Origin: Trifolium pratense
Taxonomy: Eukaryota; Streptophyta; Magnoliopsida; Fabales; Fabaceae
Reading direction: 5' to 3'
Assembly: GCF_020283565.1 (NCBI RefSeq)
Contig: NC_060060.1
Span: forward strand, 31,496,001 to 31,560,000
DNA length: 64,000 nt
Below, piece after piece: positions 9,470-21,189 of the stretch. The notes under the pieces are model-generated. The model was not told the origin of the DNA, did not search any database, and saw nothing but the letters and a program-made list of their open reading frames with translations. Positions within the stretch are counted from its first letter, which is position 1. The number at the start of each line of letters is the position of its first letter. The position numbers and the translations under genes are program-made.

Positions 9470-10225
9470 TTTCTTCTCTGCATCAACCACCAACACCGAC
9501 AACCTTCCGATCAAACAAAACTTCTTCCGGTGACCTTTATGAAAAAATAAAATATTGTTCATTCTCTGACTATTCTATATCTTTCTATCAAATTAGATTT
9601 TTAAAAGAAGGTTACTTGAAAATTCGTCACTTTTAAAAGCGAGTTTTTCCAGGCACCGTGGTTCACCTTTCGACGCACCAAAACAACCTCATAACTCATC
9701 TTCCTCCTTTACAAAACCACCAAAGAAAAATCAAGATTGGAACCTTTTTCAGCACCCACTGTGCCGAAAACAATGTTTTTGCAAAGGTCAAATAAAAAAT
9801 GACCAATGATAGGCGATAAGACTTTGATGAGCACCGATCAACCAAAAAAAGCTCCATGTTCTAAAATTTGAACAAAGTATTTACGAATTATTTATGGGAC
9901 GGAAGTCTTTGGGTTGAAAAGATATATACACTTTGAAATGACTAGTGATGTGGAGTTTATGGTCAATATGGCAAGGACAACGACCAATTTTGACTGGTCA
10001 TCGACTGTTACATGCTTTCAACCAACCACTCACAACCCAAAAAGACACATTTTAGTTAGAACTTATGAGATCATTGAAAACAAGTCTTTTATTATGTTAT
10101 GAAAGTTTGCATGCTAACTAGCCAACCATATTTTTCTCAAATCATTCATGGGGGTTAGGAAAGGGTGAAGGTGACCAAACAATCATATTTTTACAACACT
10201 CGCTATTTAATCGGTGAACTCAATT
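9470..10225. repeat. Dispersed repeat R, copy 4
   Basis: The longest uninterrupted R copy without a captured gene. It runs parallel to 3600-4530 over about 750 bp with scattered differences and ends at cggtgaactcaattctctg, diverging just where copies 1 and 3 continue into nucleostemin-like sequence. This makes it useful for defining the repeat's edge. Confidence 0.7.
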
Positions 10226-10480
10226 CTCTGCCTAGGCAACAAAGGGATATTTTAATCATTTTAGGAGGTGCTGGATAAACTATGGAGGTGCAAAAAGAAT
10301 ACCTCTTTAAAATGACCATTAACCATAAACAAACAAAAGCCCAAGCCTAACAATAAGGAGGGTGGCAATTTTGAACTAAATAAAACGGGATCAAGAGAAA
10401 AAACATTAACGCGCGAAAAAACTATCTTTGGTATTCTTTTCTTTCAGTTTCAGTCTTTGTTTGTGAAAGAATCTTGAAAA

Positions 10481-11533
10481 ATGAATTCAACTTTTTCTCT
10501 CCGTGCGGTGTTAATTGCGGTGGTTCTTCTTGTTTCCAACGCCGTCACGGTGGTGAATTGCATCCCCAACAGAGAGTTAGATTCAATGCTCACCACTCTC
10601 CGATCAAGAGGTTACCATCTCTTCTGCAACGCAATCGTCACTTCCGATCTCCGAATCGATCTTCTTGCTTTCGAAGATGCAAATTCAAAAGAAACTCATT
10701 CTTTCACTTTCTTCGCTCCCACCGATTCTTCACTCTTCGCACTCGACATGGCTCAAACGGCGTCGTCTTATACAGATACGCTTCGTTATCACATAGTTCC
10801 TCGCCGTCTCTCTCTTGCAGAGCTTCGTCGTCTTCCAAACGGTTACACGCTCCCTACACTTCTTTCCACGCGCCGGATTCGTGTCACGCGCCGTGCTGGA
10901 TCTTCTGTTACTGTTGTCGGCGGTGTCGATGTTGCTTTCCCTGGACTCTTTTACGGTCGTCATGTTGTGGTTCATGGACTCGCTGGAATTCTACATGTTA
11001 GATCGAATAATCCTACTTCTCCGGCGCCGGTGATTTCTCCGATTCGGTCTCCAGATCACCGCCGTCGTTTCTCTCCAAGAAGGAATTCATCTTCGCCGGA
11101 AAATCAAACCGTTCTTGATCCGATTCCAAGGTCAGTCTCATTCAACTTTACCGGTTCTCATCATTCAGTTGAATCTCCGGTGCCGGCATCGGTACCGGAA
11201 ATTGGAAAGGTTAACGTTCATTCTCCGGTGAATTTCAGTAACGCACCTTTTGTTGCACCGGATTTGCCTCCAAAATATCCTGATTCAAACATATCTTTTC
11301 CGCCGGAAGGAATTTCCAATACGGCATCTCCGGCACCGGCACCGGTGGATCTAGAACCGGTGGTGCAGAAGAATAGTAGAGTTTCATTGCTGGAAGTGGA
11401 GGGAGTGATCGAAATGTCCGAGAAATCTGAAGTGTTGGATGGAATCAGAAAGTGTGAGACTGAAGCCGTTGGATTGAAAAACCGTATTGGTGATATTGAT
11501 CGTGTGGGCCACATGCAGTGCAATGCAGCATAA
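10481..11533 (+). CDS. Fasciclin-like (FAS1) arabinogalactan protein
   Basis: A single-exon gene of 350 codons. Residues 1-27 form a signal peptide (a hydrophobic run ending VVNC). One FAS1 domain follows at about 30-175: the H1 box 'SFTFFAPTDSSLF' at 74-86, the central 'LRYHIVP' at 101-107 and the H2 box 'HVVVHGLAGIL' at 161-171. The C-terminal half is rich in Pro, Ser and Ala, with AGP-type 'SPAPAP' near 310, a site for hydroxyproline O-glycosylation. No hydrophobic GPI signal is seen at the C-terminus, which ends 'GHMQCNAA', so a secreted wall protein of the Arabidopsis FLA19/20/21 type is the best fit. The ATG chosen starts the signal peptide. An overlapping frame at 10474 is a shadow. 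Confidence 0.9.
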   Translation: MNSTFSLRAVLIAVVLLVSNAVTVVNCIPNRELDSMLTTLRSRGYHLFCNAIVTSDLRIDLLAFEDANSKETHSFTFFAPTDSSLFALDMAQTASSYTDTLRYHIVPRRLSLAELRRLPNGYTLPTLLSTRRIRVTRRAGSSVTVVGGVDVAFPGLFYGRHVVVHGLAGILHVRSNNPTSPAPVISPIRSPDHRRRFSPRRNSSSPENQTVLDPIPRSVSFNFTGSHHSVESPVPASVPEIGKVNVHSPVNFSNAPFVAPDLPPKYPDSNISFPPEGISNTASPAPAPVDLEPVVQKNSRVSLLEVEGVIEMSEKSEVLDGIRKCETEAVGLKNRIGDIDRVGHMQCNAA

Positions 11534-12839
11534 GCTAGCTTAGCTTGTGTACTGGATACATCAATCATTTGATGTAAAGAGTTCCAATTTTTTTTTGGCA
11601 TTTTGTGTTTTTCTTTTTGCATTTAATTTCATCTAACATTTGAAATTGTATCAGTCTCTACAGGTTGAAAAAAAAACCAATAGTTAGCTGTTAGATAATA
11701 TCATCATAAAATCCTGAAATATGTACAAACAAAAACTTTTCAATTACTTCTTGTTAAATGCCAATGTATGAATGAATTTTTTTGATATGAATTCATTAGG
11801 AGTGACTTTGTGTATTGTTATATCCATATTAGAAACATATGCTGTAAATGGAATCAGTCCTAACTCCTAAGTAAGGACTACATTGAATATTTTGTAAACA
11901 TTTTTAATACTTCTAAAGAGAAAGAAAAAATATTATTCTTAATTTCTAACCATGTAAAAAAGAAGACTCGCTAATAGCTAGAGATAGACCAAATTAAGAT
12001 ATGGAAAGAATAAGGTGGAGTGGTGACTACTTTTTCGCTCTAAATTTCTGTCTTTTAAATTGTTTTCGATTTTTTATTTAACTTCGTTGTGATTAGGGAT
12101 TTTGTTTCCCCGTTTCCACACTATCATCGGGGAAACTCTCTTTTCCATTCCCAATTTTGTGAGAAAAAAGTTTTTGCCAACGGCTTTTCAATTGAGACAA
12201 TTTCTACAACGATAATCCCCATTACTGATAATAATTGACATATCGTATATTAAAGACTATGCTCCATTGGTGGAAAAAACTTTATAATTACTTTCGAGTA
12301 GTAATTTATTTAGTACTTCTTGAGGGATTCACCTTCAAATGCAAAATTTATAACGGACCAATATGGCCTAAGTTGAACTGTTTTAAACTATAAAGAAAAG
12401 AAGATTAGTTTGACCTTTATTTATTCATGAATAAATTCCAAACGGCCACAGATTCTTTTAAGAAAAAAAAATTCGTACTATATGTTACTAATAAGAAGGC
12501 GATTAATTAACACTAAATAACGTTACCTGTGTTTAATTAATTAATGTACACCAAGCTTCGCATCATGTTCAGTGAATATTTGAAGGACGCAGAAGGAAGC
12601 AAGAAGTTTCAATGTATGGGACAAATTTTGTTCCTTGACCGACAAAGACACAAGGAAGAATGAAAGAAGTTATATAATGAAGACTCCTTAAAGACCCAAA
12701 GTCAATAGGATAATAACACCATTTTGAAATTGAAAAAACAAAACGCTTGAGAAATTTAAATAAGTGGCTGTCATAAAAAAAACTCTTACTATTTTTTCAA
12801 AGATTTATCTCACTATATTTGATTTAGTAATAAAAAATT
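11534..12839. other. Intergenic, downstream of FLA
   Basis: AT-rich. The first ~150 bases are the likely 3' UTR of the FLA gene. No open frame with a recognisable domain is seen on either strand, and no clear transposon ends were found. Confidence 0.45.
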
Positions 12840-12869
12840 TGGGTGGATTTGATCCTCTGCTTAATTGTA

Positions 12870-13740
12870 ATCTTTTATATTATAAGCTTGTATACACAAG
12901 CAAATCTTAAACCCTAATTTGTTTTCTCTATTTTCCCTCCATTTTATCTTGCAATTTTTATTAAAAAATAATACAATTTTGTCTTGACTAGGATTCGAAC
13001 CTACAACCCTTCAATGCAAGACAATATTTCCAACCACCATGGCAAGTATACCAATTATGATTAAAATTATGTGCAATAATTGATAAGCACCATCAATTTT
13101 AAAAGTATATCATATTAAAATTATTGTTAACTATATTATTTATCACGAAATATTTTTATGTCTTTTCTGATCAATGATTTTTTTTTACTGGATCATAAAT
13201 TTAGAAAATAATTATCATGTGAGATTTGAAAAGTTATTATCACGTGTAATTTGGCAAGTTATTATCAAACTCAATTCTGCTAAATCAATTTTTTTTGCAA
13301 TACAACCAAACACAACCATGGTCATGTCACTAATCACATTATTTATTTTGATTTTAACATTGCAGATTTAATATTAACCGATGATCAATTGATACAATAT
13401 GCACTAACAGACCAATTGTGATTTAAATTATGTCCACAAAGTGTTAAGCTCCATCAACTTTCGTAGGAAAGATTTCATACGACAATTAAGCACCATCAAT
13501 TTTCATTGCACAATTTAAACAATTAAAAACCGATAATCTTTTATCTCTTATATTATAAGCTTGCTAACATAAGTTAACCCTAAACCAAATTTTTTCCCCT
13601 CTCATTTTCTCTTTCTTTTTATTGCAGCTTTATATTCAAAAAATACAGATTTGTTTACGATAGGAATCGAACCTGCATCCCTTACTTACAATAAAACATT
13701 TTAACCGCTAAAACATGTGCTTCAAATTATGAAAGAATTT
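12870..13740. repeat. Direct repeat pair with tRNA-like box B
   Basis: Two related units, about 12885-13060 and 13545-13730. Each runs: tatattataagcttg, a ccctaa pyrimidine-rich stretch, then 'aggattcgaacctacaaccctt' or its variant 'aggaatcgaacctgcatccctt', followed by a variable 'accaccat/accgctaaaacat' phrase. The ggttcgaat-like core on the minus strand resembles a pol III box B, so these may be degraded tRNA-derived repeats. Linked copies of aagcaccatcaatttt occur at 13085 and 13486. Confidence 0.5.
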
Positions 13741-15255
13741 AGGAATCCTAATATGTTAACCCTGTTTTCAATAAATTTGAACGGCGGAATTAATCACAAT
13801 TTTTATTTATTTATGGATGTCTACTTAAGTTTATGTTCTTGATCGTGTCTTTAATTTTTTTTTAACCTTTAATTATCATCAATATTTTTACCTTTAGTTA
13901 TCAGCAATTTTTTTTAATAAGTAAACAAAATGATGGGGTTCCAAAATTATTTTAAAAATATATAAAATATAAAATAAGCACATGAACAAATATAGAATAA
14001 TTAGTTCATGAAATTCCCTATAATACTCTTATTGAAAATGCTCTTAGAATTTTTATATTTTATTTTTTATTATTACATATTACAGTTAATTAGACCCATG
14101 GACCGCATGGGTCAAAGTTCTAGTTGTCAAAAAAAGAAAAATGAAAGATCTCATGTTTTGAACTACGACCGAAATATATAAAATGAATATCGCTATTGAG
14201 TTATGTTCACATGAACACTCTTTTTAGCCATTTGACCTAACTTTTTTCCCTCTTCTTTTGAGCTTATGCAAACAGCTTATGCAATATAAATTATGTTTTA
14301 TGTTATTTTATAAGTTCATACTAGTCAAAATTGTATTTTTATAAGCTATTTTATCATAAATTACATTGAAAAACTTATAATAATACATAAAAGTTGCATA
14401 AGCTATTTGCATAAGTTCAAGAGAAGAGGAAAAAAAACTAAGTCAAACGGTACCTTATCATTATTATTAAGAAATTCAATTAAATGGCTGTCAACAACAA
14501 CAAAAATTACGTCAGTGAAATTGATTTTATAGATTTCATGTAAACTTAAGTAAAAAAAAAAAAATTATAAAAAAACTTAAACGAAATTTGTTTCTTAGTC
14601 AAAATAAATAAATAATTATTACTTGTACCAAAAAAATAAATAATTATTAGTACTATTTATCTAATTTTTCCTATTAGTTATTCATAAAATATAATAGAAT
14701 AGAAAATATATAATAAATAAAAAGTTGATAGAAATATATTTAGTCAAAAAAAAATTAATATACAAAAAAAATGATTTTTTTTAAATTAAAATAAATGAAA
14801 AGTTATAGTTTTTTTGGTCAAGAGTACGTTTTTTTTTATCATGTGCATATCAGATTATTATTTATCTTTTTAGTCAAAAATATATAATAATTATCTATCT
14901 ATAATAAATATTAGTCAAAAAAAATCTATCTATAATAAATCAATAATTTATATCCTTTATTAGAGATTTAATAGCAAAAATATAAAAATCAGAATCCTTA
15001 TCAATTAAGGACTAGTTAAGATAACTTGGTGAAAGGTGTTTAGAACCCAACACGTTAACGTGTGGTTCAAATACAGAAAGCATGACAAAGACATAAATAG
15101 AAAAAAATAATCACAATAATTAAAATTACCATAAAGCAAAAATATCAAATAGAGAAAGTCTAACAAAAAAAGGAAAAAGCCCCTATCGTGTGTCCAAAAA
15201 AATAAAATAAGGATAAAAGTATAAAACAGAAAGAAGATTACACCAAAAAAAGATA
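13741..15255. other. Very AT-rich intergenic DNA
   Basis: Dominated by A/T tracts and taataaat-type simple sequence, especially 14480-14990. No gene or element ends recognised. A perfect 14-bp palindrome acacgttaacgtgt lies at 15050-15063, inside a larger dyad flanked by gaacc and ggttc, about 300 bases above the next gene. A regulatory role is possible but unproven. Confidence 0.45.
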
Positions 15256-15258
15256 TCC

Positions 15259-15305
15259 CTATAAAAGATTTGTCCAAAACAAAAAAACAAAATCACTATA
15301 AAATA
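15259..15305 (+). promoter_or_regulatory. TATA-like boxes of gene 1
   Basis: Two TATA-type boxes, ctataaaag (15259-15267) and tataaaata (15297-15305), precede the ATG at 15362 by about 95 and 60 bases. The second is at the better distance for a short 5' leader. Assigned by sequence only. Confidence 0.45.
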
Positions 15306-15361
15306 ACCTTCGACCCTTGTTTTTGTTGTACACATAATATTCTCTGTTGTTGTCCTTTTCA

Positions 15362-15685
15362 ATGGCATGCGAAAACAAGAATACCCAGAAAGAAAAGTTT
15401 GGTTCTTTTTCTGAAATGGAGATTGATGTAGCGAAACATCTAATACAACTTAGCAATAGCACAACCAACTCGGATGAAAATCGTCAGAGCAATAGCAGCA
15501 ACAGCGTCACCTTGCAATTGAAGGGTAGTGATGATATTTCACCACCATCGTCACCGGCGGATTCAATTGAGGATGTGTTGGCTGATATAGAAGAAGATGA
15601 ACGATTAAGGAGGAAGAAGAAGAGGATTCGTTACGTTGAAGATTTATATAGAGTTACAGTTCCTATAGTTAATTATAAGAAATAG
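15362..15685 (+). CDS. Small unrecognised plant protein ('gene 1'), donor of the chimera tail
   Basis: A single exon of 107 codons. I do not recognise the family. Visible parts are a polar N-terminus, a short amphipathic segment 'MEIDVAKHLIQLS', a Ser/Asn-rich linker ending 'PPSSPA', then an acidic '[12 protein letters not shown]' directly followed by a basic '[10 protein letters not shown]' and the conserved end '[15 protein letters not shown]'. The basic cluster could serve as a nuclear signal (inference). There is no signal peptide or membrane segment. Its last 41 codons plus at least 1.5 kb of 3' flank recur downstream of TBP exons at 23069 and 29672. It converges on CSN8. A TTG-initiated extension to 15347 is not needed because the ATG at 15362 follows TATA-like boxes. 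Confidence 0.75.
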   Translation: MACENKNTQKEKFGSFSEMEIDVAKHLIQLSNSTTNSDENRQSNSSNSVTLQLKGSDDISPPSSPADSIEDVLADIEEDERLRRKKKRIRYVEDLYRVTVPIVNYKK

Positions 15686-16720
15686 GTTGCATTAATAACT
15701 GACTTGTGGTAGAAGCTAACTTTAGTTAGATACAGGTTCCATATATAAAATGTAATAGTCTTCAAATACTTTACAATTACAATAGCCTATGCTGAGAAAT
15801 TATGTTAATTTAATCTTTCTCTTTTTATTTTTTGTTTTTTTATATAAACATTATATTTAAATTTTTGGTAAAGATTTTTGTTGCGAATCCTTCGAGTAAA
15901 GAGATAGAGAGGACCAAATTGTTTAGGTTATCTTTGAGTACGAGTGGGGAACAAAATTTTGTTTTCACAGTCTAGTAGTGTTATGTATATTACTACCAGT
16001 GTGTGAGGTAGGGTTTGGAGACTCAAATTTTTGGCTGTATTTCTTATTATTCTTCTAAGTTCAAATCATGGATAGTTGCAGACCACGATTGCATAAAATT
16101 CTTTGTAAGAAACCCTATTTAAAATATGATCAATACAAAGAATCAAGGTAAATGTGCTACAAATGTTAACTAATTTGTATTTTTTAAATGCAATCTAGTG
16201 AGTCAATTTACTTCTTGCTGGCAACAAGGTTGAACTTCATATGCTTAATTGCCATGGATTCGCGCACTAATCGCATGTTTGCAGGATTAGCAAGGCAACA
16301 GTATTCTTGGTTCAAGGCCAAGTTCAACAAATCATACTATTTGTTTTTGTAAGAACTATTGTAACATAAAGCAATGATGTGAAGTCATAGCTTTCTTTAT
16401 TCAACTCGTTAACAACTTCCGATTCCAGTTTTTTAGAGTTATAAAGTAGCAATCCTAAATTCAATTCTGACGAAAATACATAAGCATTATCCTCCGATAA
16501 ATAGCAGATTAATACGATGGAAAAAAAAAATCAGTATACTAATATACAGAGACATTGGATCTCTCAAAAGCCTGTCTAATTTGCAATTTCTTTAGTGTTT
16601 CACTGTCATACAAAATTAAGTATGTTCAATAACTACTGAGTATGTGCGAATCATAGATCAAAGTTAAAACATGAAAATTTGTTTTCCAAAACTATCAACA
16701 GCTTCAATGCTAGTACAGAA

Positions 16721-19700
16721 TCAGTGCTCAAGATGGAAAACATATTCTGTCAGCTGTTGCAATTTACGGGGGTCTAGTTTCTGCTCGGTCACAACAGGTT
16801 GCTTCTTCACAGTAAGCATCCGAGAGGCATAGTCCACAGTCCAACCTTGCTGTAGCACATCTGCAATCATACAATCAAACAGTCTATAATGATATCACAG
16901 AGAGGTGGTTGATGAAATTTTCAAAAGCCGGCAAAAATAACACAACACTGGTGAGGTTTCAGTTTCTAAGATAACTGTAAGTTATTGACATGTTCACCTC
17001 TAGCCAGCAAGATTCAACACAGCTAGTACAGAATCAGTGCTGTCAAATAGTAGATTGTTCAAATTCCACCATGCAACAGCGTTAGAGTGCTGCGGTTGCT
17101 GCAATTTGACAACACTAACTGCTAAAACGTGCATTGTGAAACAACAGCGGTTTGTCATAATTCTGTTACATTATAATCGCTATTTGACAACACTGATTAA
17201 CTATCAAGAGACAATAATCATGTTGGCTTGGGCTTCGAGTATAATTTTTGAGAAGTTTCCAATTAGTACTCTTTCTAGGAGAGGAAAAATTTAAAACTAG
17301 TAATATTTGATAATGCAGAGAAAAGTTGTAATCTTTAATTCATTTTTAAATTCCTTTTGGTTCCCTTTTTAGCTATCAGCTATGACTACATAAATTTCTT
17401 TGATTACATCACATGGTGAATGATGAACCTTCTAACACATTCTCTTATTGGCCATCACATTTTAGCTTACCATTTTGATGCGCTACTTTACAGTCTACAT
17501 AGGAAACTACCAATACTTAATTTAATTATATACGGTAGATATATTGTCAGTAGTGACATGGAATATATGAAGGGAATTGGAATCCACTTTCACTAAACAC
17601 AACGTGTATCATAGTCCTCCCTTTACAGTTAATATCCAAGTGCAAGATTCAAAGGAGTATTTCCAGTAGAAGAGTAAAAGAATAGGTAGGTGCCATGTGC
17701 CAAACATTACTAATAAACTTCATATATACAGCAGAAAAATGTTTGCCTTCAAATGTTGACCCAATCAGGGTATATTAAAAACAATATTGCCTTCAAATTA
17801 TCAGGTCAACATTGTTTATGATCCAAGAGGTGCTAACACAAATAGATATGCATTGTTTAACTGAAAAATGAACATAAAATTACTTACAACTTGAAGCATC
17901 TTCCTCACTCATTCCCAGAAATAAAGCAACATCTTCAACAGTTATTGTAGAATAAGCAGATACAAGCAGCTGAAAAACCTCCTTTGTGTAAAGCTCTGGA
18001 AACACCATATTGGTATTAACATTTACTATGTATTAGAAAGAAGAAAAAATGCAAAATACTTGTGCACTTAATATAAAAATTACAGAAGTGGTACATTACA
18101 AGTTGACTGTATTGAATGGTATCCATGGCACCATTGTCAACAGTACATGTTAGCCTAAGAAATTACATTGTTCAACTACTTCTTTTCGTATTAGATATTT
18201 GTATATGCAAAGGAAAGTCCAGCCAAGACAAAAACAGGTGAGAATCACTGCTCTTCCCAAATTCAAACTATAATACTATTTTTCCCATCAAACTAATAAA
18301 ACTTTTTGCAAATTGTTTCCATCCATTACATACTAAGGCACCATGTAACTATCACAAACACTATATACAGCAATGCAAACAACCAATAATATTTTTTTTA
18401 TCCAACAGTTTCCGTCCATAACATACTATGGCAACATGTCACTATCTTGAACACTATATACAGCAGTACAAACAACCAATAATACTAAAAATTAAATGAC
18501 CAATACATTATACATCCATGTTTTAGTGATCCTCCTACAGAGAAATGACTGACTTGGTTTCAGCATAATAAAAGCAAGGGCAACATTAACAAGATAAAAC
18601 GGGCTATAATAAAAGCAAGGGCAACATTTTGATAAATTAGGAGTCTATGATAACAGCTAGATTTTTAAGATATTCAAAGTTTAGATAGAGGGAAAAGAAT
18701 CATGCATGAAGATCCAAGAGTTTTCTTCCTACAGAACTTTCACAGCTCTGGTAAAAAAACAAAACAAAACAAAACCTTAAATGCTTACCTGAGAAAGCAG
18801 CAACAAAATCCTGGAGACCCTGACTCCACTCAAAACCACGGATTGCCTCATGTACTCCACCATAGTTCCGTAACCAAAGTTGTTGACCAATTTTCCACAC
18901 AGCATTGACTTCAGGGTTGCTTTCTTTGATTGAGGAAGGTATAGTTTTCCATAGAAAACGAGCACTGTTTCTGCAATATCACAACAAAATACATGAAAAC
19001 CTAAAATCAAAAAAAGAAAGTGAAAGACATAACTATAACCAACCCCATCCCTTCCAAAATATTGGTCCTATTAAGCACTTGTGGCAAAAGTAAACACTAA
19101 TCATATGAGTACTTATATGGATAAGCTATTTCTATAACAAAAAATAAAACAAAGTCAAATCGTTTTCATATAAACTACCTATTTTCATAAATCATCATTC
19201 CTATACAACTTATCGAATTAAGCTGAAAACACCTTATGGACATGTCATAAGTTGTAAAACTATAGTAGTCTCACAAGTAGTTAAACTCAAATAAGTCGTC
19301 AATCTAAACCGGCTAATTGTGAATTGTAAAACAGATTATATCAGTCCAAACATTATTAAACCAATTCAACTTTGAAACACATTACACATATAATTTCCTC
19401 TTGATTAAACATTATATACTGATGCATAATAAAATATGAATGAACATAAATATAATAAGAAAGAGTGAAAATAGATTACATGTCATGAACATAAAAGTGA
19501 GAGAGAAGATGAATTGCGTAGGGCCAATCGTTGTGAAAAGCAGCACCATCAGCTGCAACCTGAATCAATAAAAAAAATCAAGTAAGCGATGAAATACACA
19601 CAAAAATCTAACGAAACGAAACAGTGACAGTGAAAGAAACTAACCTGAAGCATGAGATTATCGCAGATATCTGCAATTTTCTCGTATGATTTCGATTCCA

Positions 19701-19728
19701 ATGCTGCCGTCACCGCCGATAAATCCAT
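16721..19728 (-). CDS. CSN8: COP9 signalosome subunit 8 (CSN8), five exons, intact
   Basis: Exons on the minus strand: 19645-19728, 19480-19559, 18789-18970, 17888-17995 and 16721-16860. All junctions are GT-AG. The lengths sum to 594 nt, closing exactly to 197 codons plus TGA, the same length as I recall for Arabidopsis CSN8. The protein starts 'MDLSAVTAALESKSYEKIA' and contains 'NDWPYAIHLLSHFYVHD', 'ARFLWKTIPSSIKE', 'EVFQLLVSAYSTITVED' and the hallmark end 'LQQLTEYVFHLEH'. CSN8 is a PCI-type subunit of the COP9 signalosome, which removes NEDD8/RUB from cullins in the nucleus and is needed for photomorphogenesis. Two decayed partial copies lie at 24110-24246 and 30740-32530. Confidence 0.95.
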
Positions 19729-19942
19729 TATTATCTTCTCACTCTCCTCAAATACTACTAGTTTCAGATCAAATACCTAACCGTATAATAAATATTCAAT
19801 TTGAGAAAAATCATAACCTAAAAATTGAAACAAGAAAAAATTCCACATTCATACCTCGATTTGATGTGATGCGATGCGATGCGATGATGGATGAAAAATT
19901 CAGTTGAACCAAACTAGTGAGGTTTCTGCGTGTTGCTCTTTG

Positions 19943-19970
19943 TTTATATATTCCGTCCTAACGACGTCGT
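19943..19970 (-). promoter_or_regulatory. Probable CSN8 promoter: TATA-like box and C-box palindrome
   Basis: Above the CSN8 ATG (19728), the minus strand has tatataaa at 19950-19943. Just upstream is the perfect palindrome acgacgtcgt (19961-19970) with the GACGTC core bound by plant bZIP factors. The spacing implies a 5' UTR of about 190 bases. Sequence-based only; a MITE inserts 38 bases further upstream. Confidence 0.5.
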
Positions 19971-20007
19971 TTGTTTTCTACGACAAGAGAAAACCCCAAC
20001 TAGAACC

Positions 20008-20257
20008 ATGTTTTCTCTCCCCAACTCACATTTATCTTTTATATTCCGAATATTCCAATTTTGTCCTTGCAGAAAAATTCGGTTTGTAGAAATTGAATTT
20101 TTACTAATGCAAATTCAGAGTAAATTTTGATTTTTAGAAACCGAAATTTGTTTTAAAGAAAAAAAAAACTTCAGTTTCTACGAATCGAAATTATTTCAAG
20201 GGCAAAATTGGAAATTCAAGGGGATAAAAGATTCACGGGGTGGGAAGAGAAAACATC
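20008..20257. mobile_element. MITE, Mutator-like, family A copy 2
   Basis: A 250-bp element starting atgttttctctcccc and ending gggaagagaaaacatc, with a perfect 9-bp target duplication actagaacc at 19999-20007 and 20258-20266. Its inside has the same layout as the copy at 502-757 (tccttgcagaaaaattcggt, then aagggcaaaatt and ttcacggggtg near the right end). It lies just above the CSN8 promoter and could influence it (inference). Confidence 0.85.
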
Positions 20258-20394
20258 ACTAGAACCAATATGAAGCCTAGCGAAATCAAGTTTTTGGGCT
20301 TTGTTCATCTAAAGACCCGTGCGAACTGACTTTTGTCAGTATACAATATTGTTAAAATTTATTTAGAATAAAATATTTAAAATTTTTTATATAA

Positions 20395-20712
20395 TATTGT
20401 TAATATTTTGGTCCTTTATCTTATTTTTTTGTAATACTTTGGTCCTTTATCTTTTTTTTGTAACACTTTGGTCCTTTATCTTTTATTTGTAACACTTTAG
20501 TCCTTTATTTTTTTTTATTTGTAACATTTTAGTCCCTTTTTTTATAACAGTTTGGTCATTTATATTTTTTTATTGGTAACACTTTGGTCCTTTATTTTTT
20601 ATAAATAAATAAGATAAGGATCAAAGTGTTACAAAAAAAAAGACAAAGGACCAAATTGTTACAGAAAAAAGATAAAGGACCAAAGTGTTACAAAAAAATA
20701 AGATAAAGGACC
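20395..20712. repeat. Tandem and inverted 'ggtcctttatc' repeat
   Basis: The left half carries about six copies of a ~30-bp unit containing actttggtcctttatctt, spaced by T tracts (20405-20600). The right half carries three complementary copies, aagataaaggaccaaagt (20615-20712). The arms can pair into a long imperfect hairpin. A direct repeat attgttaaaatttatt flanks it near 20349 and 20734. Similar to legume foldback/MITE-like repeats but with no clean termini. Confidence 0.7.
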
Positions 20713-20734
20713 TGCAGTGTAATTTTGCCTATTG

Positions 20735-21175
20735 TTAAAATTTATTAAATGAATAAATTTGATTATATTTTTTTTTTTGACGAAAAATTTAATTATATTT
20801 ATCAATGATAAATTATCCTATTTTTTATGTATCCTTCACAAATAAACATTTAATTTGTATGCACTATCGATGTAAAGTTTTTTACACGTGTATCATGTTT
20901 GAAATGAAGTGACATGTGATCCGATGATGTAAAATAATCGCCATATTAATATCATTTAAAACATATTATATTATATTTTTTAGTCCATGAATCTAAGAAA
21001 GACTCAAACTAATAGATTTTTAATAGGAAGACAAATTCCTCGACAAAGGAAAACAAATTGGAGAACAAAAACAACAATTAAGCCAAATATAACTTTTTGA
21101 TAAAAATTAGGTGTCTTCCGTACATAACACCAGAGATTAATTCTTCAAAAATTAGGTGTCTGTTTTAAATTTTAT
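20735..21175. other. Intergenic, no gene seen
   Basis: AT-rich sequence between the hairpin repeat and the SINE. No open frame or recognisable element. Confidence 0.4.
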
Positions 21176-21189
21176 TACCGCTATTATCT

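Noticed and set aside
10474..11001. Overlapping Cys/Ser/Arg-rich frame inside the FLA gene
   Set aside because: A shadow frame; the FAS1 frame with signal peptide explains the DNA.
12984..13012. tRNA gene suggested by an aggattcgaacct box B
   Set aside because: No box A at the right distance, no foldable acceptor or anticodon arms; more like degraded tRNA-derived repeat.
15005..15468. Phe-rich minus-strand frames opposite gene 1 and its promoter
   Set aside because: AT-rich composition artefacts overlapping a better supported plus-strand gene.
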